Positions 21,495-32,837 of a stretch of 64,000 nt of DNA are shown here, piece after piece; positions within the stretch are counted from its first letter, which is position 1, and every line of letters begins with the position of its first letter. The position numbers were made by a program, and so were the translations under genes. Origin of the DNA: Riptortus pedestris (Eukaryota > Arthropoda > Insecta > Hemiptera > Alydidae); the NCBI GenBank assembly GCA_019009955.1, contig CM032233.1, positions 88,408,001 to 88,472,000 of the forward strand, given 5' to 3'. The notes beneath the pieces were generated by a model that was not told the origin of the DNA, ran no database searches, and worked only from the letters and a program-made list of their open reading frames with translations.

Positions 21495-21931
21495 GACAAA
21501 AAGGAGGGATTTACTGGAGGGCCAACATTTAAAATAAAAAGCGAATATCTCGTTTAATAGTCGAGATAGTGAAACAGTGTACAGAATGACATTTACATAA
21601 AATAAAATTTGCAATAAGATTCGTTATGAGTTTTTCGATCCTTCTCATAATAACCTAGATATTTCGTATTTACGACCCCCCTTCCTCATAGTTCTCGATT
21701 TCAGCTATTAACGAACTTGATATTTAGTTTAACATAAAATGCTCATATGTTGAGCTTGGTAGCGGCATAATAAAAATTGTGACCACTTCAGTGGTTTAAA
21801 GTATATATAATTGAACGAAACTAATTTTCGTCATATCCTAGATAGGATCAATGGACATTTGAGGAAATGTTTTTCGAAAATCGCGTCAACCTCAAGAGAG
21901 AAGAGTCCCCCTAAGGAAAATCTGCTAACAG
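21495..21931 (-). mobile_element. HLE copy, 3' truncated
   Basis: 5' end at 21931 (GTTAGCAGATTTTCC), a 5' block with an internal deletion, a tiny microsatellite, a G-poor tract and the CCTCCAGTAAATCCCTCC module. The hairpin is absent. Confidence 0.7.
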
Positions 21932-22410
<479 letters not shown>

Positions 22411-22559
22411 CTCTCCTCTAACCACGCACCTCCTATGTCTTCCCTTTATTCCCTCTCCCCCTTGGACCAGCAGAACAATTAAGTGTAATTTAGCAACTGG
22501 CCAGAAAGATATAAATCATTTAAAATGAATTTAAAACTAATTTCAGTGACCATTACTCT

Positions 22560-23172
22560 ACCGCAGGGGCTGCGTAAACCAAGCAGATTTCCCACATGAG
22601 TTTTACATTAGAGAAATCAGCCTACTAATAACAGTAGTAATAACGAGTCTCTAAACCAATTTCGCGAGAGCCGAACAGTTACGGAAATGGTCGAACTAGC
22701 TTTCGGCGGAAAGTCCCGAATAGAACCTACTTCAGCCGATCCATGTTGTCGGGACTCCTAAGAAAAATGCAAATATCTCGGTTAATATTCAAGATAGAGA
22801 ATAAATGTATATAACAATATTTATAGTAAATTTATTTAGCGAAAAGATTGGTTCTATTCTTCGATCCGATGCATACTAACGGAGATATTTTGAATTTTCG
22901 AAAATCCCTCCTCCCGACTGGCCCGATTCCAGCCATTATGGAACTTGATCTTTCTTTTTACATAAAACGATTAAATATCGAGTTTGGTAACGATCAAACA
23001 AAAATTGCGACCGCTAGATATATATATATATATATATATATATACGTATATCATTTTGAACGGACCTCATTTTCGTCATATCCTGGGTAGGATCTGGACA
23101 TTTGAAGACATTTTTCGAAAATCATGAGCACGACCCCAATAGCTGATTTCCCCTAAGGGAGATCTGCTAAAA
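22560..23172 (-). mobile_element. HLE copy, complete, short form
   Basis: 5' end TTTTAGCAGATCTCCC at 23172, (TA)n at 23019-23046, the CCGATTCCAGCC tract, a 3' module with CCGAACAGTTACGG and the hairpin ACGCAGCCCCTGCG. Its 3' module contains a CTACTAATAACAGTAGTAAT segment shared with 29643-30245. Confidence 0.88.
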
Positions 23173-24282
23173 CGCCCTTCACGTGGAGAGGCTGAGGTAA
23201 CTGAGACACGGATGACGTCAACTCCACATTCTATTCTGTATTTATCCATTAAGAAGTAGACTTGTGTAATCTAAATAATTAAACCGAACATAACATATTT
23301 AGTGTTATAATTACTTATGTAAGTAAGAGTGTAATAACAGTGTAGGAAATGATTAATCGTTAAGCTATATTAAATTTGTCTCCAGATTCCTCCCGGCCAT
23401 GAACTTTATTTTTACATGAAACTTTTACTATTGAGCTTTAAAACATCCGATCTGGATACTCCATTGGATTTTAATACTTCATTTGTATTATTGAGAAATC
23501 ATTTTCTGTCTATTCTTACTTTTTTATATAGAGTTCATTAAAGCTTTGAACATGCTTTTTTTATTGTTTTTTTTTCTATTTTGTTTTTAACGACTTCTTT
23601 TTATTTAATAGCCTCATAATCGAGCTTGAGCTCTTCCGTACCTTTCAATTTTCCAAATAAAGAAAGATTGATGTCAATTATCAATTTAACTTTTAATACG
23701 AACGTAATATTTATTTATAAAACTGAAATATATTTATATAAATATATATTTATTGAGCTGTGATAAAAATGACTAAGAACCATTTGAGATTCACGAGGCA
23801 TAAAGTTTACTTATTCCTGAATTCATACACTTTATGCCGTCTTGATCTCGTTTATCTGCTTCCAGTATCATGACACTTAGAACTGGATCGGCAGATAAGT
23901 TGGAATTTTTGTTTTCACCTCTTTATTATTTTTTATTAATGATTTTATTTGCACTTACATATTTTAGTTATTATACGATGCCTAGAAGTATAATTTTTAA
24001 GTTTTACTAACTGACTTAAATCCCTTTTGATTCGGATATATAGAGTATGTTCACTCATCAATTAATGCTATTCAAAATGAAGTCGAAAATTCGTTTCGTA
24101 ATAATATTGGTTTTATCTATGATAATATGTATACAATAAATTCTATTCTTAAAATATCTCTTAATATTAAACGGAAAAGAAAAGAGAGCCCAGATTTATC
24201 TCACTGTATTGTGTGAAATGTATATCAGACTGAATCATTTTTTGAGGAGGTGTGGATTATTATATTACATTGAGCTATCGTA
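23173..24282. other. Intronic spacer, 1.1 kb
   Basis: AT-rich. A short inverted pair around ATTCACGAGGCATAAAGT / ACTTTATGCCG (about 23789-23840) is visible. Nothing else recognised. Confidence 0.5.
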
Positions 24283-24830
24283 TAATCTCGTATAATAAAG
24301 TCTCTTGAATACAATATTTGGTATTTAAGGTTCGAATAATGCGGTTTATTATATAACCGAGTATTGTTAGTTTAACATGAGTAGAAGTGGGGTTTGCTGA
24401 AGGCTGCATTCTATAAAATCTAAATATCTCTGTTAATGTTCATGATACAAACATTATGTATAGAACAATATTTATAGACCATTAAATTTTCAATAAGACA
24501 GGTTCTATACAATTTTTCGACCCGACTTATAGTAACGGATATATTTCGAATTTTCAAAATCCCCCCCTCTAAACCTCCCACTGGTCGGATTTCAGCCATT
24601 AACGAACTTGATCTTCCTTTTTACATAAAACGATTAAATATAGTTAGGTAACGATCAAACAAAAATTGCGACCGCTAGAGCGGTAACAGACATATATATA
24701 TAATGAACGGACCTCATTTTCGTAGAAATGAATTTGAAGTAGACTCGATGGACATTTGACGAAAAATTTCGAAAATCGCGTCATGAGTACGACCTCAATA
24801 GCTGATTTTCCACCAAGGGAAATCTGCTAA
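24283..24830 (-). mobile_element. HLE copy, 3' truncated
   Basis: 5' end TTAGCAGATTTCCCTTGG at 24830, a (TA) run of only about six units, a C-rich tract and part of the long 3' module (GAGTAGAAGTGGGG, ATAACCGAGTATTG). The terminal part is absent. Confidence 0.8.
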
Positions 24831-24872
24831 TAGCAAATGTCAAATAAAACGTGAATAAATATTTTAAACACA

Positions 24873-24992
24873 TCCTGGGCCTTATTTTCGTCATCTGGGT
24901 AGGATCGATGGACATTTGAGGAAATGTTTAGAAAATCGCGTCATGAGAACGAGCTCAACAGCTGATTTTCCTCTTGGGGGTAATCTGCTAAT
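24873..24992 (-). mobile_element. Solo HLE 5' block
   Basis: Only the 5' ~115 bp: TTAGCAGATTACCCCC, the GATGGACATTTGAGG block and TCATCTGGGTAGGATCG. It ends before the microsatellite. Confidence 0.75.
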
Positions 24993-25358
24993 AATAATAT
25001 AATATTTAAAGCGTGTCTTATCTGGGAATGAAAACAACGGTGACGTAGGTTGATATTATCCTCTGAGAGATAATTCCCCCCGAAGCCCGAGAAACCATTA
25101 AAGCCCAGCGACAAACTAATGTTGATTTATCAAGAGGCTGGCGTGCTGTTATCGGTGCCACCGTAACTCTTGCAGATAAGAGCAGTTAAAGGGCCCCCGA
25201 CACACCTCTCCTCCCGTACACTTTACATTTCTCTTTTAACTTTCACTTGCTCACATTCTTACCTTAACTGTTTGAGTTTAAATACTCCTTTTTTTACCAG
25301 CAAGTCTTAAGATATTTCTAAAGAATTTCGCTTATATATTGGGAAAATACTGGCTATT
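24993..25358. other. GC-richer intronic island with GATA-type sites
   Basis: HLE-free. GAGAGATAATT (about 25064) and CAGATAAGAG (about 25173) match GATA-factor sites, with further TTATC words between. A candidate enhancer by composition and repeat absence only. Confidence 0.3.
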
Positions 25359-25489
25359 GACAGATTTCCCTTAAGGGAATCAGCTATTCGGGTCGTACTC
25401 ATGACGTGATTTTCGAAAATTTTCTTCAAACTTACATCGATCCTACCCAGGAGATGACGAAAATGAGGTCCGTTCAAAATTATATAAAC
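25359..25489 (+). mobile_element. Solo HLE 5' block, facing the next copy
   Basis: CAGATTTCCCTTAAGGGAAT through GAGGTCCGTTCAAAATTATA, then cut. It abuts the 3' end of the following minus-strand copy. Confidence 0.8.
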
Positions 25490-25490
25490 T

Positions 25491-26136
25491 CCGCCACGCA
25501 GGGGCTGCGTTAACTAAGCAGATTTCCCTCGTGATGATTAACAATAGATAAATCTACATGCTGGTAACCCAATAGCACCGTCAACATCAAGTGAATATAA
25601 ATACAAACGATGATAATAAGAAAACTCCAGACAGGAATCACCTGAAACGTAAACCAACAGGTGTGCCGTTCTCACATGAAACAAAAACAAATACGGAAAT
25701 ATATCAGAATATAACATATTCATTTTATTGAAAACTATTTACTATATCTAGTACTGTAATTATTATGGATCAGAATAATTTTTATCTCAAACAATCAAAT
25801 TTTAATAGTCCAAGAACTTAAGAAGGGGGGGGGGTCACGATAACATATTTTCATTTATCTCGTATAATAAAGGACTCTTGAAAACAATTTATGGTATTTA
25901 TGCTTCGAATAATGTGGTTTATTACATAACCGAGTATTGTTTATGTAACATGAATAGAAGTGGGGGTTTGCTGAAAACTGAAAAATGCACATATCTCACA
26001 ACAATATTTATAGTACATTTAATTTGCAATAAAATTGATTCTATATAACTTTTTGATCCGACGTATGGTGACAAAGTTTTCGAAAATCGCGTCATGAGCA
26101 CGACCTCCATAGCTGATTAAGGGAAATCTGCTAAAA
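25491..26136 (-). mobile_element. HLE copy, long 3' module, internal deletion
   Basis: Both ends present, with the long module as in 817-1736. The interval from the CCGTTA site to the 5' block, including the microsatellite and G-rich inner tract, is deleted; AAATCGCGTCATG follows directly. Confidence 0.8.
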
Positions 26137-26377
26137 TTTGAAACATCAGAGTACCAATCGAGCATATGCTTAGATTACTTAGCACCCGTTTGGCAGGAAT
26201 TTATTATTGAGGGAAGTTAGGAGAGATGGGCGGAATATGGGGGTTGGGGTATCGATATGTTGTGCAAAGGAGAGGCGGCCTTGCAATTCGCGCCAGGGCA
26301 GTGGTCTTCCCAGCAACTGTAGCACCAAACGCTACCATCTACACCCACGCACTTGCTCACGCTCACATTGCTATTTA
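26137..26377. other. Unassigned intronic segment
   Basis: GC-richer with no gene. The phrase ATATGCTTAGATT followed by AGCACCCG recurs at about 29030-29052, a hint of another dispersed repeat. Confidence 0.4.
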
Positions 26378-26866
26378 AGCAGATTTACCTAAGGGTTCGA
26401 GTTGTATTAGTTTATTCTAAAAGTGGGGGTTTACGGAATGCCGACAAAATGCAAATATCTCAGTTAATAATCAAGATAGTGAAAAAACGTACATAACAAC
26501 ACTTATAGAACATTACTTTTGGAATGAGATTGGTTCTATACAAATTATCGATCCGACGCATAATAACGGAGATATTAATAATTTCGAAATTCATCCCTCT
26601 AAACCCCCCCCCCCTATCTCCTGTTCAATTTCAGCCGTTAGCAAACTTTATCTTTATTTTTGCATAAACGTTTAAATATCAAGTTAAGTAACGATCAAAC
26701 AACAATTACTACCGCTAGAGCGTTAACAGACATTTATATATAGTTTTTAACGGACCTCGTTTTCATGTGCTGGGTAGGATCAATGAACATTTGAGGAAAT
26801 GTTTCAAAAATACCGTCATGAGTAAGACCTCAATAGCTGGTTTTCTTTAAGGGAAAATGCTAAAAT
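26378..26866 (-). mobile_element. HLE copy, rearranged
   Basis: Begins with an HLE-end-like AAGCAGATTTACCTAAGG, then AAAGTGGGGGTTTACGGAAT, the CAAATATCTCAGTTAATAAT module, C12 tract, CGCTAGAGCG, a very short TA run and the 5' block ending CATTTTCCC..AAAG. Confidence 0.75.
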
Positions 26867-27668
26867 GATGTTCAACAAGAAACACATTTTATGTAGGCTA
26901 TGTTGTAAATGTCGACTTGGTCGTAACTGGCCGTTCTGAGTCATCACATCTGATTTATCTACAAACCGCCGTCTGATTCATCTTTCCCTATAGGCTTCCA
27001 ATTCTTTCTTTGAATTGAAGCACTCATAAAAAAATAAAAATAGAAAACGTAATGGCACCGTTTTTATCATTTGATTCTGAAGTGTTGTCCCCGCTCCTTT
27101 GGATTGCGGAGGTGTTATTGAATTGACCGGCTGTGTGCCCTTGTTCTTCCCGCCCATTCTCTAGGCCGTTGGCTCACATCAATTAATTGGGCGTTCTCTG
27201 CTACTCTCTCTCCCATTATTTTTTTTTTGTCCAAAAAAACAAAACATTCATTCCCCACGGATTGACCTATTTTTATTACACGAGGTGTATGAGTCGAAAA
27301 ATGTTATATATAAATCAATATTGTTGAGAAACTGATCTTCCACAACTGTTCCTATAGACATTTTTGCTCTAATTAGACTCATTAACGGATTTTGAGTTTC
27401 TGAACCAATGGATTTTCCTAATGGATGTGCTCGACACACTCAGGTTGCAAGAAGCTAAGGGACTTTTCCATAGGGATCTTTTCCGGAAAAGAAGGGGCAT
27501 ACTATTGCAACAGGAGAAATTCGTGTTGCTCACGCCCTTCCTTCCGACAGCTGAAGTATAAATTTTCGGTTAAACGGACTTCCTTTGGTTTGGACGTCAT
27601 TAGTTACTATTCAGTAATTAATGTTTTCGTAAATAATAATAATAATAAATAATTAATGTAATTCGTAA
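26867..27668. other. Intronic spacer
   Basis: No gene or mobile element recognised; frames at 27248-27652 lack motifs. Confidence 0.5.
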
Positions 27669-28217
27669 TTTTAGCAGAAGGGTATTTTTAGAGGCAATCA
27701 GCTATTCAGGTTCTCATTAAATAAGCTCCGTTCAAAAAAAAAAAAAGAAGAAGGAAAAGACAAAAATATATATGTGAGTTTGTGTGTGTGTCTGTTAACG
27801 CTCTAGCGGTCATAAGTGTTGTGTGATCGTTACCAAACAGGATATTTAAATGTTTTATGTAAAAAGAAAGATTAAGTTCGTTAACGGCTGAAATCGGACC
27901 AGCGGGAGGGGGGGTTTAAAGGGGAGGATTTTCGAAAATTCGAAATATCTCTGTTACAATTCGTCGGATCGAAAAATTGTATAGAATCAATCTTATTGCA
28001 AATTAAATTTACTATAAATATTTTTATATACATTTATTCTCTATCTTCAATATTAACCAAGATATTTGCATTTTTATTAAGTGTAACGGACGAGCTATGG
28101 TCGCCTGTATTCGGCCGTGTTTCCGTAACTTTTCGGCACTCATATGGAGATGTCTCAATTGTATTATTTTACGCGGGAAATCTGCTTAGTTTACGTAGCC
28201 CCTGAGTGACGGGCTTT
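27669..28217 (+). mobile_element. HLE copy, 5' block deleted internally
   Basis: TTTTAGCAGAAGGG at the start, most of the 5' block missing, an A-rich insert, short (TG)n, CGCTCTAGCGGTC, G9 tract, then the GTAACGGACGAGCTATGG-type 3' module and hairpin GTAGCCCCTGAGTGACGG. Confidence 0.8.
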
Positions 28218-28861
28218 ATTATTATTATCTCTTAGTTAGGATCCAGTATCGATGGACATTTGAAGACTTTTTTTTTTTTTAAATTGACGCCGCCTGATAC
28301 GGGGGTTGAGGTTTGCCAGGTACATTTATCTGCTTGCGTGACCTTGCTGTTTGGAGGCGGCACGTGGGATGTAGCTGAACCTCTCCTGATTGGTTGTGAA
28401 AGCAGACTAACCAGCCGGGGAAGAGGCTCCCTCTGTCCTTGTGCTCGCCTCTCGTAGCTGTAGTACCTTCGGCCTTGATCCTCCCTACCCCTCTTTAATA
28501 TCGCCGCCATTTCATAATACCTACCAACGGAAAAAAAAGGAAAGAAAAAAAAAGAGTATAAAAAGAAAAATTGCAATCGTATGATAGGATCTTTTGGCAT
28601 TGACAACAAGAGATAAAAATGTCTCTCTAAAGTGAACATTCCTCTGCCTGATTATTATAATTTCTGGCCCATAAATTACTTTATTTTTTGCGAGCGTTTC
28701 ATTTTACAGCTCGTTCCAATATTTTACAATTATATGACCATTTTCTTCTTTTAATGTCAGACTTTCTCTTTTTTTTTGAGCATTGCCAACTTCATTGAAG
28801 AGTTAGAACGAAATGATTTATAGCTGTTTCATCAATGTTCCTACATGATTTTTTATCTTTA
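28218..28861. other. GC-richer intronic island
   Basis: Starts with a stray HLE phrase (CAGTATCGATGGACATTTGA, 28242-28261), then a 230-bp GC-richer stretch with a CACGTG site, then T/A-rich sequence. The 135-residue minus-strand frame at 28232-28639 is compositionally odd (poly-F, R-rich) and unrecognised. Confidence 0.45.
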
Positions 28862-29010
28862 GAACTCTATATTTATCCGCTTTATACAAAAATGAAGATT
28901 GTGGTTAATGGTTGAAATCTGCCCATAGGGAGAGGGGTGTTGGGATGGAGGAAATCGAAAATCCTGTTTACATAGGCATCTTACTACGGGAGAAATAGAG
29001 AATAGAATTA
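28862..29010 (+). mobile_element. HLE internal fragment
   Basis: The GAACTCTATATTT, GGCTGAAAT-like and G-rich tract are visible, strongly diverged, with no ends. Confidence 0.5.
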
Positions 29011-29162
29011 AGGTTTAGGCGCCTCATAATATGCTTAGATTCGCAGCACCCGGAATTTTAAAAAAAAAATTTTGTTAACTGAATATCTATTCACTTGAAA
29101 AATATTAATTATCTTCGTTACCAACGATGGCTTTTATATGCTTGTAGATTTTTTTATCAATC

Positions 29163-29460
29163 AATTAATTTTTGTTTGATCGCTGCCAAACTTTATATAC
29201 AAGCTGTTCCTGTAAAACTAAAAAATCAAGTCCCTTAACGGCTGAAATCGGACTTGAGGGAGAGGGGGATAAAATAGATAATTCAAAATATCTCAGTTGT
29301 CGAATCTAAAAATCATTTGTAATCAGTCTTGCTGTAAATTTAATTTTCTATAAATGTTGTTCTATACACGTTTTCTCTATCTTGAATTATAACCGAGAAT
29401 TTTGTAATTTTCAGTCTTCAGTAAACCTCTACTCCTAGTCGTCGCAGTTTAGCCATAGGC
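29163..29460 (+). mobile_element. HLE internal fragment
   Basis: From ATTTTTGTTTGATCG through CGGCTGAAATCGGAC, the GAGGGAGAGGGGG tract, TATCTTGAATTATAACCGAG to CAGTAAACCTCTACTCC. Ends missing. Confidence 0.7.
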
Positions 29461-29642
29461 GTACCTTGAAACGTTCTACTCCAAGCTTAAATTCCCAATT
29501 TAGATTTTATCGACTGTCCATTTCTACTAATTGAATTTTTATTTGGAAATAGAAAATGAATGGTGAGGTGAGTTCTCTAGTGTGGTGGGCATTTATTTTG
29601 TTAGATATGAATTAATAAATGGGGGACGGCGAGGTTTAAAGT

Positions 29643-30245
29643 CAGGCTGCGTAAGGTAAGCAGATTTCCCACGTGAAGTTGTACAACAGAGAAATCTGCT
29701 TACCAATAACAGTAGTGGTAACGAATCTCTAAACCAATTCACGAGGGACGAACAGTTACGGAAACGGCCAAACTAGCTTTCGGCGGAAAGCCCCAAATAT
29801 AGCCGACTTCTGCCTACCACAAACACTACACAAATGCAAATATCTCTGTTGATTTTCAAGATTGAGAATAAATGTATGTAGAACAATATTTATAGTAAAT
29901 TTAATTTGCAATAAGATTGATTCTATGCAATTCTTCGATCTGACGCATAATTACGGAGATATTTTGAATTTTCAAAAAATACCCCTCCCACTGGTAAGGA
30001 CTGGTCCGATTTTAGCCATTAACGAACTTGATCTCTCATTTTACACAAAACGATTAAATATGGAGTTTGGTAACGATCAAACAAAAATTGCTAGAGCGTT
30101 AACAGACAAATATATATAATTTTGAACGGACCTCATTTTCGTCATCTCCTGGGTAGGATCTATGGACATTTGAGGAGATTTTTCAAAACTCGCGTCATGA
30201 GTACGACCTCAATAGCTGATTTCCCTTCAGGGAAATCTGCTGATA
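29643..30245 (-). mobile_element. HLE copy, near-complete, short form
   Basis: 5' end CAGCAGATTTCCCTGAAGGG at 30245, minimal TA core, CCAGTGGGAGGG tract, the AACAGTAGT-containing 3' module as in 22560-23172, with the terminal hairpin half lost. Confidence 0.85.
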
Positions 30246-30685
30246 AAGGAGGGAGCTGGAGAAGGGGACGGCGTATTGCTATTGGGTGTTTGAAGTTGAG
30301 TATTGGGGAGAGAGAGAGCCGAGTGCACAGTAGCTGTGGGCCTTGTACTCTCCTCTTTATAGGCAGCCTGACCCGAACCGGTTTTCTAATTCCCAACTCC
30401 TCACTGCCTTACCCCCTTCTTTCTCAAAAGGAGATTGGATAACATATCATTGTCCCCCATATGTTGAAAATACAATTAGACTGCCCGTATTGGAAAGGAG
30501 GGGGTAGGAGCTATCATTCCAATACCCATTGGGAATGTATTGACTAGTTTTATAAAAACATCAAAGTGTATGCAAATCAAGACTTCTGGTTATATACAAG
30601 TATGTACTCGCGCAAAAGTTTTCTATGTGAAATTATACCATTTTGCTTTGAGGATCTTGGATAGCTTTGAATTTGAGATTAAACA
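30246..30685. other. Intronic spacer
   Basis: GC-richer to 30450, then mixed. Overlapping frames on both strands (30122-30442, 30160-30396) start inside the HLE 5' block and are unrecognised. Confidence 0.5.
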
Positions 30686-30708
30686 AGACGAATATGAGGT
30701 CCGTTCAA

Positions 30709-30766
<58 letters not shown>

Positions 30767-31168
30767 CTGTTACCACTCTAGTGGTCGCAATCATTGTTTA
30801 ATCGTCACCAAACTCGGCTTTTAATCGTTTTATGTAAAAAGAAAGATAAAGGTCGTTAACGGCTGAAATCAGAAATATCTCCGTTACTACACGTCGGATT
30901 GAAAAATTGTATAGAACCATTCTTATTGCAATTTAATTTTGCTATAAATATTGTTATATACATTTATTCTCTATCTTGTATATTAACCGAGATATTTGAA
31001 TTTTTATTAAGTGTAACGGACGAGCTATGGTCGCTTCTATTTGTTCCCGCCGAAAGCTAATTCTGCCGTTTCCGTAAATGTTCGGCACTCGTATGTAGAT
31101 TTCTCTATTGTATAACTTTACGTGGGAAATCTGCTTAGTTTACGCAGCCCCTGCGTGACGGACTTTTA
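30686..31168 (+). mobile_element. HLE copy, 5' end missing
   Basis: Starts at GAGGTCCGTTCAAAAC, (TA)n 30712-30762, CACTCTAGTGGTCGC; the G-rich tract is deleted. The 3' module has GGACGAGCTATGG and a complete hairpin with GACGGACTTTT. Confidence 0.88.
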
Positions 31169-31588
31169 CCATTGTTGTGATAGTCATGCGACAATGGATG
31201 TTTTGAAAAGGGCTCGCTTTTGAAATTACCTTTGGGTTATTTGGGAGCGATTAGCCCTAAATAATGGGTAATGATAGGTTTTGCCTTCTGCCGCATATCG
31301 AGCTGTAGACGACTGGCGGATCATGGGGGTTTGATTAGGGTGCGTGGTTGCTCCTTTGAATACCTGTATAACCCATACAGTGTACAATTAGCTCTGCCTC
31401 TAGGGATATCCCTTAGCCCGCATTCAGCCTCCCATATGCCACCTCTCGTTCGCCCACCCCCTCCCTCCATTTGCTTGTCACATAGACAGCCAGAAAAGCC
31501 CATTAGTGTACATATGATGGCTGTTTGGAATTCAAATGGATTTAATCCCAGCCATTTCGCAAATGGGCCATCTCAGCGTGGGCCCGTC
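31169..31588. other. GC-richer intronic island
   Basis: HLE-free, 420 bp, bounded by HLE copies. A 107-residue frame (31271-31594) and its antisense partner have no recognisable family. Confidence 0.45.
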
Positions 31589-31739
31589 TTTTAGCAGATT
31601 TCCCTTAAGGGAAATCAGCTATTGAGGTCGTACTCATGACGCGATTTTCGAAAAATTTCTTCAAATGTCCATCGATCCTACCCAGGAGATGACGAAAATG
31701 AGGTCCGTTCAAAACTATATATATATATCTATATATATA

Positions 31740-31792
<53 letters not shown>

Positions 31793-32249
31793 CTGTTAAC
31801 ACTCTAGCGGTCGCAATTTTTGTTTAATCGTCACCAAAATCGGTATTTAATCGTTTCATGTAAAAAGGAAGATCAAGTTCGTTAACGGCTGAAATCGGAC
31901 CAGTGGGAGGGGGGGTTTAGAGGGGGGATTTTCAAAAATTCGAAATATCTCCGTTATTATGCATCGGATCGAAAATTTAGAACCAATCTTATTGCAAATT
32001 AAATTTACTATAAATAATGTTATATACATTTATTCTGTATCTTCAATATTAACCGAGATATTTGCATTTTTCTGTTTTCAGCTTCTGAGATGAGATCGGC
32101 TAACTTCGGGTCTAGTCGTGAGTTTCCGTCAAGAGCTAGTTCGGGCCGTTCCTATAACTGTTTGACTCTCTATTCTGAAATTTTTCTATTGTAAAACTTC
32201 ACGTGGGAAATCTGCTTAGTTTACGCAGCCCCTGCGTGACGGACTTTTA
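31589..32249 (+). mobile_element. HLE copy, complete, short form (reference copy)
   Basis: All landmarks present in order: TTTTAGCAGATTTCCCTTAA; 5' block with CATCGATCCTACCCAGGAGA; (TA)n 31718-31788; CTCTAGCGGTCGC; GACCAGTGGGAGGGGGGG; CCGTTATTATGCATCGGATC; TTAACCGAGATATTTGCA; 3' module; GGGAAATCTGCTTAGTTTAC; hairpin; GACGGACTTTTA. Useful as the type copy for the family. Confidence 0.93.
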
Positions 32250-32257
32250 TTTTATTT

Positions 32258-32837
32258 TTTTTAGCAGATTTCCCTTAGGGGAATCAGCTATTAAGGTAGT
32301 ACTCATGACGCGACTTTCGAAAAATTTCCTCAAATGTGAATCGAGGTCCATTTAAAATGATACATATGTCTATTACCGCAATTTCCTTTTATCGTTGCCA
32401 AACTCGATATTTAAACGTTTTATGCAAAACTCGAAAAAATATCGAGATTGTTAATGTCTGAAGTCCAACCAATGGGAGGGAGGGGTTAGAGGCTGGAATT
32501 TCGGAAATTCTTTATATTTCCGTTATTATACCTAGGATCGAAATATTGTATAGAAGCAATTTTCTTGCAAATATAATGTTCTATAAATGTTATGTACGTT
32601 GTTTCACTATCTTGATTATTAACCTTGGTATTTGCATTTATCAGTTTTCGGCCTCCAGTAAACCCCCACTCCTACTCATGTTATATTAAGAAAAAGCTGT
32701 TATATTATGAAGCACTTCTTTTGAAACATAAATGCCTAATATTGTTCTCATTGAACTTTTACGGTTTGAGATAAATGCAAATATGTGACGCACTTGGGAA
32801 ATCTGCTTAATTAACGCAGCCCCCGAGTGATGGACGT
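32258..32837 (+). mobile_element. HLE copy, tandem with the previous one
   Basis: Starts TTTTAGCAGATTTCCCTTAG nine bases after the preceding tail. The 5' block is shortened, the microsatellite lost, and the 3' module is the CTCCAGTAAACCCCCACTCC type, different from its tandem partner. Hairpin CAGCCCCCGAGTGATGGAC. Confidence 0.85.

Noticed and set aside
28232..28639. 135-residue minus-strand frame
   Set aside because: Poly-F and R-rich stretches, no recognised motif, antisense inside an intron; better explained by composition.
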